Shown here: positions 43,657-52,481 of the stretch, in pieces
Layout: every line of letters begins with the position of its first letter
Numbering within the stretch: position 1 is the first letter of the stretch
The notes under the pieces: model-generated
Database searches by the model: none
Seen by the model: the letters and a program-made list of their open reading frames with translations, nothing else
Told to the model about the DNA's origin: nothing
Assembly (NCBI GenBank): GCA_021776685.1
Contig: JAJFFJ010000051.1
Location: 1 to 64,000 of the forward strand
DNA from: Alphaproteobacteria bacterium
GTDB lineage: Bacteria; Pseudomonadota; Alphaproteobacteria; Bin65
Reading direction: 5' to 3'
Length of the DNA: 64,000 nucleotides
Translations under genes and position numbers: made by a program

Positions 43657-45768
43657 CTAACGCAGCAGAGCCTCGACGGTGGCCGATTTGCCATCAGCGT
43701 CGATCACCGTGACCCGGACAAAGCCGGGGCTGTCTGGCGTCCAGAATGCCATGCGGCGGAGCGGATCTCCCGAAACGGGCCGGCCATTCACCAGCCACCT
43801 GAGAGGTTTGCGGCCCCCTTCGGCCGTCAGCGGCAATTGCTGTTTGCCCCGCGCAGATGGCGGCAGGATCAACCGGGCGCCATCCACCGGATAGGTGATG
43901 CGCAGCGCCCGCCGGTTGGCGGCAGTCAGGCGCGCGCTCTGCAATGTCTTGCCGGCGCGATACCGCTGCAGGTTGGCGGGGAGCCCGTTGTTGGCTGCGA
44001 CCAGGACACCTCTCGGACGCTCCGGCAGGGCGCGGCCCGCCGTGCCATTGCGTGATGTGGGAATCAGGTCGAAGACCCGGAACAGGATCGGCGCCGCTGT
44101 TTTGCGGCCATAGCGGCCGGGATGAGGGGTGCCGTCGGGCCGGCCGACCCACACCGCGACCGTATGATGGCTGTCGTACCCCACGGCCCATGCATCGCGG
44201 AAGCCATAGGAGGTACCGGTTTTGTAGGCGATGGGATAGGCGCGGTTGGCCAGTTGCCGGGCCACGGTGGCATCGGGCGGCGGTGCGGCTTCGAGAATCC
44301 GCGCCAGATACCAGGCCGCGACCGGCGAGACCACCCGTGCGGTCTTGCCGGGAACGCCACCTTCCGCTGTGCCCTGGCGGATCTGTATTGGCTGAACCAA
44401 ACCGCCGCGGGCGAGGCCAGCATAGAGTTGCGCCAACTCCAGCAATGTCATGCCGCTGCCGCCGAGCGCCAGTGGCAGGCCGGGGCCTTTGGTTCTGGTG
44501 TCGAAACGCAGGCGGATACCGGCGGCTTTCAGCCGGGCCACAAACCGCGCCGGCCCCACGCCCTCCAGCACTGCCACCGCCGGAATGTTGAGGGACTGCT
44601 GCAGCGCCTTCCGGATGGAGATTTGCCCGTGATAGACGCGCTGGAAATTCTCCGGCCTGTATCCGCCGAAGCGGGTGGGCACATCCGCAATCATCGTTTC
44701 CGGGTGGATCAGGTGGCTATCAAAGCCCATGCCGTAGATCACCGGCTTGAGCGTCGAGCCCGGCGAGCGCACGGCGGTCACCATGTCCACCTGGCCCAGC
44801 CGCTGGGTGTCAAAGAAGGACGCGGCGCCCAGCCAGGCCCGCACCTTGCCGGTCGCATTTTCGACCACCACCACCGCTACCGTGGCCGACGGATGCAGGC
44901 CGGTCAGCTCACTCCGCGCCAGTGCACGGATCGCGGTCTGCAGGTCGCGGTCAAGTGTGGTGCGATGGATGCGTCGTTTATCGGTCGCATGTAGCTGCCG
45001 CGCCAGATGGGGGGCGATGAAAGGCAGGGGTCGCCGGCGGGTGGGGATCGCTTCCGCCATACCGTCCCGGGCTTGCTCGAAAGTGATGACACCGCGGGCG
45101 GCCAACAACGTCAGAATTTTGTCACGCGCCGCCTTGGCCCGCGCCGGAAATCTGTCCGGTCGATTGATTGTGGGGGATTGGGGCAGCGCGATCAGCAGGG
45201 CCGCTTGCCCCGCGGTCAGATGGGTTGGCTCCTTGCCGAACCAGGCCAGGGATGCCGCGCGCACGCCCTCAAGATTGCCGCCCATAGGCGCCAGATTCAG
45301 ATACAGGCGCAGGATGTCATCTTTGCTGAACCGCAATTCCAGCTGTACCGCGCGGGCAGCCTGGCGCAGCTTGGCGGCCAGGTTACGCTCCGACGGCTCA
45401 AGCAGGCGCGCCACCTGCATGGTCAGGGTCGATCCGCCCGACACCACCTGGCCCTGCATTGCCCATTGCGCCACTGCGCGGGCGAAGGCCAGCGGGTCGA
45501 CGCCCGGGTGATGGCGAAAGCGTTTGTCTTCATAGGCGATCAGCATGCGCCGGTAGAGCGGCGATACGGCGTCGAGGCGTACCGGCAATCGCCATGTGCC
45601 GGACTTCGTGACAAAGGCCCGCAGCAGGTGGCCATTGCGGTCGACCACGATGGCGCTGAGATCCTGGGCCCGGCGCAGGTCCGGCGGGAACACCCGGTCG
45701 AGCACGCCGCTGGTGACGACCATGCCCCCAACGACAGCACCCAATATGAGCCAGCGCCGCTTCATCAC
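43657..45768 (-). CDS. pbpC: Penicillin-binding protein 1C
   Basis: PbpC is a bifunctional peptidoglycan enzyme. One N-terminal anchor helix is followed by the GT51 glycosyltransferase (catalytic Glu in AYEDKRFRHHPGVD, then GGSTLTMQ) and the transpeptidase with SPGSTLKP (SxxK), SLN and KTGTS. A C-terminal BiPBP_C domain of about 90 residues ends the protein. It starts at a GTG; an ATG follows directly. It lies immediately after the alpha-2-macroglobulin gene in the same direction, the conserved pair proposed to trap proteases and repair the wall (established knowledge). Confidence 0.95.
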   Translation of the reverse strand: MMKRRWLILGAVVGGMVVTSGVLDRVFPPDLRRAQDLSAIVVDRNGHLLRAFVTKSGTWRLPVRLDAVSPLYRRMLIAYEDKRFRHHPGVDPLAFARAVAQWAMQGQVVSGGSTLTMQVARLLEPSERNLAAKLRQAARAVQLELRFSKDDILRLYLNLAPMGGNLEGVRAASLAWFGKEPTHLTAGQAALLIALPQSPTINRPDRFPARAKAARDKILTLLAARGVITFEQARDGMAEAIPTRRRPLPFIAPHLARQLHATDKRRIHRTTLDRDLQTAIRALARSELTGLHPSATVAVVVVENATGKVRAWLGAASFFDTQRLGQVDMVTAVRSPGSTLKPVIYGMGFDSHLIHPETMIADVPTRFGGYRPENFQRVYHGQISIRKALQQSLNIPAVAVLEGVGPARFVARLKAAGIRLRFDTRTKGPGLPLALGGSGMTLLELAQLYAGLARGGLVQPIQIRQGTAEGGVPGKTARVVSPVAAWYLARILEAAPPPDATVARQLANRAYPIAYKTGTSYGFRDAWAVGYDSHHTVAVWVGRPDGTPHPGRYGRKTAAPILFRVFDLIPTSRNGTAGRALPERPRGVLVAANNGLPANLQRYRAGKTLQSARLTAANRRALRITYPVDGARLILPPSARGKQQLPLTAEGGRKPLRWLVNGRPVSGDPLRRMAFWTPDSPGFVRVTVIDADGKSATVEALLR

Positions 45769-45790
45769 ATTGGCCGGAAATGGCGCACTA

Positions 45791-45806
45791 CCCCGGGCGC
45801 CCGGGG
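45791..45806. other. Perfect 16-bp GC palindrome upstream of pbpC
   Basis: CCCCGGGCGCCCGGGG is self-complementary over all 16 bases. It lies in the 134-base gap between the pbpC start (45768) and the stop of the alpha-2-macroglobulin gene (45903). There is no T-run, so it is not a standard terminator. Confidence 0.5.
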
Positions 45807-45902
45807 GGCAGGCCGGAGACCAGTGCGTCGCAGCGGATGCCCTGGCCCCCGGATCGGCGCCGTGCGCCGTCCGGGGTGGTGGGGGTTAGCCATCGGTCGG
45901 GT

Positions 45903-48900
45903 CTATCGCCGCGGCTGAATGCGGACGAAGCCCATTTTGTCCCGGCCGAAGATCGACGGCCGGTACATGTCCTCGATGTGAGCGGCCGGCAGGCGGAAGG
46001 TGCCTGGGGTCACGGCACGGACCAGATAGGCCATGTGGAAGCTGCGACCGCGTCCGCCGATGTCGATGGCGGCGACGAAGCGGTCATCCCGCTTGTCGAT
46101 GTAGCGGGCGCCGGCCAGCTTGGGCAGCCACTTCATTTTGCCGGTGGACCGGCCACGCAACCGGGCATTCTCCAGCTCGAAGCCGGCGGGCAGGAGGTCG
46201 ACAATCAGCGCCTGATGATAGGTGCGCGTCTTGGCCGTTACCTGAATCACCGCCACCAGCACATCGCTCTGGCGCACGCGGGTGAGGTTCGCCCGCTTGC
46301 CGTCCAGGGTGTAGAAGATGCGCTTGATGGTGAAGCCCTGGGACGTCGCCGGCAGGGGCCGGTTGGGAATGCCGGTGACGGTCACGCCGTGCCAGACCGC
46401 GTTCTTCCCGGTGTTGCGAACGGCGATGCCGCGGCGCACCTGGGTGTCGCGCAGAGAGACATAGTGCGGCTTGACCCGGTCCTTCACCGTATCCTGGCCA
46501 ACCGCAACGCTGAACTTCGCGCTGCCGCTGCTGGTGGCATGCGCCGCCAGCAACAACCAGGCTTTCTCCTGGGTGCTGAGATGGCGCTGCTTGCCGCGCA
46601 GTTGAGCAACCACGGCCACCAGTTTGGCCAGTTCGGCCGGGCTTTGGGAGGACTGACCGGCGAGCACCAGCACGCCCGATTTGTCCCGCAGCTCTGAGCC
46701 ATAGTCGCGCACGAAGGTGCGCCAATAGCGGCCAACCATGGTCGGACGCCCGGTGTGAACCATCGCAGCGGCCAGCGCCGTCTTGGCCCGTGCGCCATCA
46801 CCATAGAGCGCGAGCGCTGCACCCACCTGGGCCTTGGCCAGCGCCGTTGGCAGCTTCTTCAGCCAGTTGTCGTGGAAGTAGCGCAGATCCGACACGCTGG
46901 TCTCTTTGTTCGCCGCCAGCACATAGTAGGCGTAGGCGATGACCGGCAGGTTCGGCGGGTCATGCTTGACGTTGCGCACCACCCACTTCAGCCGCTCGAT
47001 CATCCGGCTGTAGGGATATTCCGGGATCACATAGCCGCGTTTCTTGGCCTGGGTCAGGAAATCACCCACATAGGCTGTCAGCCAGCCGCCCTGGCTGTCC
47101 GACGAACTCCACATGCCGAAACCGCCATTGCGCTGTTGCATGTTCAGCACGCGGCTGACCGCGCCCTGCACCCTGCTGCGCACCGCAGCTTCATCGGCGG
47201 CGACGCCGATCGACCGCGCCACATCCGCCACATACAGCATCGGCAGCGCCTTGCTGGTGGTCTGCTCTGCACAGCCATAAGGATAGCGGGCCAGCGTTCG
47301 CAGGATGCCGGGCACGCCCAGATCCGGCGTGTTGGCAAAGCTCATCAGCACACGCATGGTGCCCGGCAGATAGGCGCGGGATGCGCCTGCCGCCACGACC
47401 AGCCGTTGCCCCGGTGCAAGTTTGCGGACCGAGAAGGTGGTGACCGGCGCCTGGGCCGGCCTGACGGCGATGTCCCAACTGCGGGAAATCTTAAATCCGC
47501 CGGGACCCGAGAGCGTCATGGTGATCTTGGCAACACCCAGGGTGCGGCCAATCAAAACAAACCGCTCTACAGACCGGCCGCCTTTGGCCAGCGCGCGAAC
47601 CACTGCCGCCCGCTTTCCGGTGCTGACCGCGGCGCCGTCGGCTTTCAGGCTGACGGTGTAGCGGCCTGCCTGGCCGTCCACATTGTTAAGGCTGACAGTC
47701 ACCGCGCCATTGTCGCCAGGGGCGAGGAAACGCGGCAGGGTGATGAGGCTGACCACCGGGTCACGCACGGTCAGCGGCCGTTCGCTGCTGCCGACACTGG
47801 TCTTGCTCCAGGCCACGGCCATCACGCGCAGGCGGCCGTTAAAGTCCGGCACATCCAGTGTGACCTTGGCGGTGCCGTCGGCACCCACAGTGACGATACC
47901 GGAGAACAGGGAGACGGTCTTGATGCTGGACGCATCCAGTGCCCCCATGCTCTTGGCGCCGGCCGCGTCACCGCCCTGGCGGATCTTGCCGAAGGCACCC
48001 GCGAAAGCGTCGATCAGGCGGCCATAGTCGTCGCGCACATCAAGCGCCAGCCGGCGCTTGGCGTAGAAATGACCCTGGGGCGCCGGAGATTTGTAGCCGG
48101 TGAGGGAAAGGATGCCCTCGTCCACCGCGGCCACGGTGACAAAGACTTTCTCGCCAGCCGGGACGTTGCCGACCCGCACGGTCAAATCAACCTTGCCGCG
48201 CGGCCGGATCATCTCGGGCCCCTCCAGCTTGACGCTAAGGGTGCGTTTCCCGAAGTCCTGGGCCACATAGGCGAGGCCGATGGCCCGCGACGGGCCTACC
48301 TTCTGCGATGCATTGGTCGGTCGGTAGGCGGTGGCCATCACATAGGCGCCAGGCCCCCAGCTTCCGTCCACCTTCAGGTCGACCGTGGTGCCACTGCGGC
48401 TCACCTTGACCGTGCGGCTTACCAGGATCTTGTTGGTGGCGACCACCAGATGCACAACGCCATCGAACGGCGGGCGCAGGAAGACCTTGGCGGTGTCGCC
48501 GGCCAGATAGCGCTTTTTGTCCAGGCGCACTGTCAGTTTATCGGGCACGTTGTCCCGGCCAGGCGGCGTCCACCAGCCCACATAGTAGCGGACGCTGGCA
48601 GCGGCGCCGGTCGCCTTGTCACGCACCTCGATGCGATAGCGCCCTTGCTGGGTCGCCATTGTCAGCGCGCCGGGCGCACCGGCGGTGATGTCGAGGCTAC
48701 CCTTCTTCACCGGTTCGTCCCGGCGGATCACGCGATACCGCCAATAGCCGTTCGAGAAGTACCAGTAATATTGATAGACCTCGCGCACGAGCCGGTAGTT
48801 GAGACCCGCAGCCGCGCGGCGCTCACCGGCCTGATTAAGCGCGATGACCTGCAGCTTTGCCGCCACGCCGGCGGGTACGCTGCCTTCGCCATTGGCGAGC

Positions 48901-51140
48901 TTCATACCCAGCACGAGCTTCTTGGCGCGCACGGGAATGGAGATCGTCCGCTCCAGCGCACGGCCACCAGATTCCAGCAGCGACACGCGTACGACGGCTT
49001 TCAGGGGCCGTGTGGTTTCCGGCACGCCATCCAGCGCGACGGGCAGCACGGCGCGGCCCTTGGCATCGGTGCGGGTGGCTTTGAGAGTAATCTGCTTTGA
49101 ACGCCAGCTCTCCGTCACCAGACCGAAGGTGTAGCCCTTCCATTTCGGATAGGGGTTCCAGTCCATCTGCAGACGCAGTGACGCCTCGACCGTCAGGTCA
49201 GCAGCCGCAGCGCCGTAGAGGAAGCGGCCATCGACCAGGACCGAGTTGGCCTGTCCGGGGCGCAGCGCCTCAATCGCCGCCTTCAACGTCATCTCCAGCT
49301 TCTCTGGGACGAAGTCTTCCACTTGGAAAAGCACACGGCCGATGGCGCGGCCTTTGGGATTTACATAGGCGCGAAGCGTCCAGCCGCCGGTACGTGACGC
49401 CTTGGACATGGGGATCGACAGGCGATAGCCGCCGTTGCCGGCGTCCTTCACCACAAATCTGCGGGCCTGCACACCGTCCGGCCGGAACAGCTTGAAGGTT
49501 ACCGGCATGCCCGTGATGGCATTGGCTTTGTCGTCACGCACGAGGGTGACCACATGCACGGTCTCGCCCGGGCGATAGACACCGCGCTCTGTATAAACGT
49601 AGCCGTCAACCGGGCCGGGGGCGGCGCGGCCGCTGACGCCGCGGTCGCTCAGGTCAAAGGCCGGGCCGGTCAGGTTCTGAAAATTGAAGTCGCCGTCCTT
49701 GGTGCGGACCATAAGGGCCGCGGGGCGGTTGCCGCCCGAGCCGCGGATTATGCCAGCGGCAAAGGTCACTCGGCCATCGGCATCGGTGGTGGCGGTTCCC
49801 AGCACCTTGTTGTTGCGGGCAATCAGGCTGACGCGTACGCCGGCCTTGGTTCCGCCGGTGGCGAAGGATCGCACATAGACCGCGAGTTCGCCTCCGCGAT
49901 AGGTGGCGATGCCCAGATCACTGACAACCAGATACTGGGTCGCCTGGTTGTCCCAGCGGCCATACTTGCCGTCCTTGCGCCAGGGACGGGCCATCAGAAT
50001 ATAGATGCCGGGTTTTGTGGATTTCAGGATCTGCGCCACCGGAATGGCGGTACCAACCTGGCGGTTCATCTTGCTCTGAATGTCGATGGTGCCCCGCCAG
50101 ATTTCCTCGCCTTGCGTATTGGCGATCTGGTTGCCGCGCCGGGCGGTCAGCAGGCGATACATCGCGGAGTCGTTGATCTGGTGCACCAGGTTGCGGTCAT
50201 TGATCCGCAGGACGCGTATTTGGGCACGGGCGACGTTGACCGACAGCATGGGAATTCCACGGCGGCCGACGCGAGGCAGGATGAAGGTCTTGCCGCGGAA
50301 ACCGATGCGCATGTCACGGTTCGGTACGCTGATGCGGTACTGCGCCTGCTTGGTGGTGCGCAGCGCGCCTTTGGCTTCCGGCAGCCCCTCGCGCACGGTC
50401 ACGTCATATGTGGTGCCGTGGTTGACGCCCTCGATGCACAGCACCCGGCCACGCACGGCAAAGGCAGCCTTCACGGCCGGCGACAGCTTCACATACTGGT
50501 CAAACATTGCCGGTGAGGCGGCGGGCAGCTGACGCGAAAAGGTCAGGCAGATGCGCGGCGTATTCGTTTCTTTCTCAACCCGGCTCGACATGACCTGCTG
50601 GCGGTGGCGCATGATCAGGCGGGTCAGGCGGCTCGCCGCGTCGCTGCGCCGGCGAATTTTGATTGATGCTTCAAGTGCCCCGATCGCCTGGTCGTAGCGG
50701 CGAAGCGCTTCCAGATTGAAGCCCACCAGATAAAGAGCATAGGACATGTCACGCGGCTTGCGGGTGTCCTGGGCCGCCCGGTAGGCGGCATAGGCTGCCG
50801 CGAGCGACTGGCTGTTGCGGTTGGTGGTGGCGAGCACCCAGGCATATCGCTGCCAGTGGCGGTATTCGCGCAGGCCCGCCGCGATCGCGCGGCCATAAAG
50901 CGGCAATGCGGCCCGGTAGTTTTTCTGCCGGGTCAACTGCTCGGCTTGCACATAGAAGACTGCAGCCGACTTCTTGTTGGCCCGCCCGTACCGGCGCACC
51001 AGCTGTCGGGCCAGCGCATCGGCGGCCTGGCTGAATTGGGGTTTATCGTAGGTGGGTTGAGGTCGGGTTTGAGCGTTGGCGGCAGGTGCCGTAATCACGG
51101 CGGCCAGAATCAGTATCAGTAGTGACTGGAAGCAACGCAT
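45903..51140 (-). CDS. Bacterial alpha-2-macroglobulin (MG2/thioester protein)
   Basis: A 1745-residue exported protein, YfhM-like. A signal peptide ends ANAQ, without a lipobox Cys, so it is not a lipoprotein as in E. coli. An unusual N-terminal region of about 150 residues has a TPR-like helical repeat (YGRAIAAGLREYRHWQRYAW and YALYLVGFNLEALRRYDQAI). The macroglobulin domains follow with the family motif VYTERGVYRPGETVH, and the reactive thioester YGCAEQTT (CxEQ) is intact. A receptor-like domain closes the protein. Bacterial A2M forms a covalent bond to attacking proteases in the periplasm. pbpC lies next. GTGAGG upstream of the ATG supports the start. Confidence 0.93.
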   Translation of the reverse strand: MRCFQSLLILILAAVITAPAANAQTRPQPTYDKPQFSQAADALARQLVRRYGRANKKSAAVFYVQAEQLTRQKNYRAALPLYGRAIAAGLREYRHWQRYAWVLATTNRNSQSLAAAYAAYRAAQDTRKPRDMSYALYLVGFNLEALRRYDQAIGALEASIKIRRRSDAASRLTRLIMRHRQQVMSSRVEKETNTPRICLTFSRQLPAASPAMFDQYVKLSPAVKAAFAVRGRVLCIEGVNHGTTYDVTVREGLPEAKGALRTTKQAQYRISVPNRDMRIGFRGKTFILPRVGRRGIPMLSVNVARAQIRVLRINDRNLVHQINDSAMYRLLTARRGNQIANTQGEEIWRGTIDIQSKMNRQVGTAIPVAQILKSTKPGIYILMARPWRKDGKYGRWDNQATQYLVVSDLGIATYRGGELAVYVRSFATGGTKAGVRVSLIARNNKVLGTATTDADGRVTFAAGIIRGSGGNRPAALMVRTKDGDFNFQNLTGPAFDLSDRGVSGRAAPGPVDGYVYTERGVYRPGETVHVVTLVRDDKANAITGMPVTFKLFRPDGVQARRFVVKDAGNGGYRLSIPMSKASRTGGWTLRAYVNPKGRAIGRVLFQVEDFVPEKLEMTLKAAIEALRPGQANSVLVDGRFLYGAAAADLTVEASLRLQMDWNPYPKWKGYTFGLVTESWRSKQITLKATRTDAKGRAVLPVALDGVPETTRPLKAVVRVSLLESGGRALERTISIPVRAKKLVLGMKLANGEGSVPAGVAAKLQVIALNQAGERRAAAGLNYRLVREVYQYYWYFSNGYWRYRVIRRDEPVKKGSLDITAGAPGALTMATQQGRYRIEVRDKATGAAASVRYYVGWWTPPGRDNVPDKLTVRLDKKRYLAGDTAKVFLRPPFDGVVHLVVATNKILVSRTVKVSRSGTTVDLKVDGSWGPGAYVMATAYRPTNASQKVGPSRAIGLAYVAQDFGKRTLSVKLEGPEMIRPRGKVDLTVRVGNVPAGEKVFVTVAAVDEGILSLTGYKSPAPQGHFYAKRRLALDVRDDYGRLIDAFAGAFGKIRQGGDAAGAKSMGALDASSIKTVSLFSGIVTVGADGTAKVTLDVPDFNGRLRVMAVAWSKTSVGSSERPLTVRDPVVSLITLPRFLAPGDNGAVTVSLNNVDGQAGRYTVSLKADGAAVSTGKRAAVVRALAKGGRSVERFVLIGRTLGVAKITMTLSGPGGFKISRSWDIAVRPAQAPVTTFSVRKLAPGQRLVVAAGASRAYLPGTMRVLMSFANTPDLGVPGILRTLARYPYGCAEQTTSKALPMLYVADVARSIGVAADEAAVRSRVQGAVSRVLNMQQRNGGFGMWSSSDSQGGWLTAYVGDFLTQAKKRGYVIPEYPYSRMIERLKWVVRNVKHDPPNLPVIAYAYYVLAANKETSVSDLRYFHDNWLKKLPTALAKAQVGAALALYGDGARAKTALAAAMVHTGRPTMVGRYWRTFVRDYGSELRDKSGVLVLAGQSSQSPAELAKLVAVVAQLRGKQRHLSTQEKAWLLLAAHATSSGSAKFSVAVGQDTVKDRVKPHYVSLRDTQVRRGIAVRNTGKNAVWHGVTVTGIPNRPLPATSQGFTIKRIFYTLDGKRANLTRVRQSDVLVAVIQVTAKTRTYHQALIVDLLPAGFELENARLRGRSTGKMKWLPKLAGARYIDKRDDRFVAAIDIGGRGRSFHMAYLVRAVTPGTFRLPAAHIEDMYRPSIFGRDKMGFVRIQPRR

Positions 51141-51324
51141 AGTGCCTCACCCTCTTTCTTGTGAATGTCGGCAGCAGTTTCCGCGGCCGTCTCTCCCCGC
51201 CATGCGCTTCAGCCTTGGTGGCCTGCGTGGCGGTGCCCGAACTTTATTGTTGTACCAGCGATCAGGTGACGCAAGTTTGTGACCGTTTTACGGACCTGTG
51301 GACATAATCATACCCGGGGCGAAC

Positions 51325-51831
51325 ATGGGCATTTCTGCGGCAAAGTTAATTGAGCGGCTGGGACTTGAGCCGCATCCCGAAGAAGGTGGATATTTTCGGG
51401 AGGTCTACCGCTCACCGGATTCGATTCCGGCTGACGGTCTTCCCAGCGAATATGAGGGCCCCAGGGCGCAGTCGACGGCGATCTATTATTTGCTGACACC
51501 AGATACATTTTCGGCGCTGCACCGGCTGGTGAGCGACGAGGTGTTTCACTTCTACGATGGCGACCCTGTAGAGCAATTGCGCCTCCATCCGGATGGACGG
51601 GGAGAGGTGGTGACGCTTGGCCGCGACATTGCCGGCGGGCAACAGCCGCTTTCTGTTGTGCCCCGCGATGTCTGGCAGGGCGCGCGACTGGTGGCGGGCG
51701 GTGCGTGGGCGCTGCTCGGCGCGACCGTAGCGCCCGGATTTGAGTTTGCCGACTACAGCCATGGCGACCGTGCGGTCTTGACCGAGGGTTGGCCGGAATA
51801 CGCCGATATGATCAGGGCGTTGACCACCTGA
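51325..51831 (+). CDS. Cupin-type DUF985 protein
   Basis: A 168-residue cupin-fold protein of the Cupin_5/DUF985 family. The opening LGLEPHPEEGGYFREVYRSPD, the central TAIYYLLTPDTFSALHRL-SDEVFHFYDGDPVEQLRLHPDG (split) and the C-terminal GFEFADYSHGDRAVLTEGWPE match the family. Metal-ligand candidates are the His in HRL and HFY. The function is unknown. The ATG at 51325 gives the usual N-terminus; a GTG at 51298 is also in frame. It is transcribed away from the A2M gene. Confidence 0.85.
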   Translation: MGISAAKLIERLGLEPHPEEGGYFREVYRSPDSIPADGLPSEYEGPRAQSTAIYYLLTPDTFSALHRLVSDEVFHFYDGDPVEQLRLHPDGRGEVVTLGRDIAGGQQPLSVVPRDVWQGARLVAGGAWALLGATVAPGFEFADYSHGDRAVLTEGWPEYADMIRALTT

Positions 51832-51928
51832 GCGACCGGGAACCGACCGCCATCCTAAAGATGCCCCATTCCCCCGGGCACATGAAGATCCGGGCTGTCC
51901 CGGAAGAAAAGAATGCAGGAGAGGGATC

Positions 51929-52477
51929 ATGAAAAGAACGACCGCCACGCTTCTTGGCACGCTGCTGCTGGCGGCTTGCGCCAATGATTCAGCCGTCCCG
52001 CCTGAGAAGCCGGTGGATCAGACACTTACGTTCACCGGCAAGGTCTTGGAGAAGGCCGGCCGCTGTCACACCGTTCGCACTCGCAATGGCCGGTTTGCGC
52101 TGGATCGTGGCGTATTGCGGGGTGTGCCTGTGGGCGCGTGGGTGCGGGTGCAAGGCTACAGCGCACGCAGACAGAGTTGTCCCAACGCCCAGCGCATCGT
52201 TGTTACCAGTCTGCGCCGCGTCCGCCAGACGAAACGGACGCGGTCATTCAACAATCCACGCAGTCGCGGGGTCTCGCTAGATCACTGCAAACGCTACCGC
52301 CGCCAATGCGGGCGGCCTGCCGCGCTGGCATTCTGCAGGCGTCGCGGCTTTCGTCAGGTGGCGGCCTTCTCGACCCGTCCGGCGCGGCGTACCCGGGTTC
52401 ATGTCGGCGGGCGCATCTGCCGGTCGCGCGGGCGCATCCAGTGCCGACGTTTTCGGGTCATCCGTTGCCGCGGCTAA
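51929..52477 (+). CDS. Cys/Arg-rich lipoprotein of unknown function
   Basis: A 182-residue predicted lipoprotein; the lipobox is TLLLAAC (Cys17). Residues 30-85 resemble a small OB/DUF5818-like beta domain (FTGKVLEKAGRCHTVRTRNGRF, FALDRG, AWVRVQGYS). The C-terminal 70 residues carry a Cys pattern with CKRYRRQCGRPAALAFCRRRG (split here), F-Q-VAAF, then ICRSRGRIQCRRF and a final C. The CGxPAAxxFC...GF motif also occurs in other uncharacterised extracellular proteins (from memory). Six Cys could form three disulfides. The RBS is GGAGAGGG. The protein is very Arg-rich. No function can be stated. Confidence 0.7.
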   Translation: MKRTTATLLGTLLLAACANDSAVPPEKPVDQTLTFTGKVLEKAGRCHTVRTRNGRFALDRGVLRGVPVGAWVRVQGYSARRQSCPNAQRIVVTSLRRVRQTKRTRSFNNPRSRGVSLDHCKRYRRQCGRPAALAFCRRRGFRQVAAFSTRPARRTRVHVGGRICRSRGRIQCRRFRVIRCRG

Positions 52478-52481
52478 TGGC

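Noticed and set aside
46755-49100. Long plus-strand open frame (781 residues) opposite the alpha-2-macroglobulin gene
   Set aside because: It is a shadow of the codon bias of the real gene; the composition is His/Gly/Arg-rich with no motif, and the minus strand encodes a clear family protein with an intact thioester.
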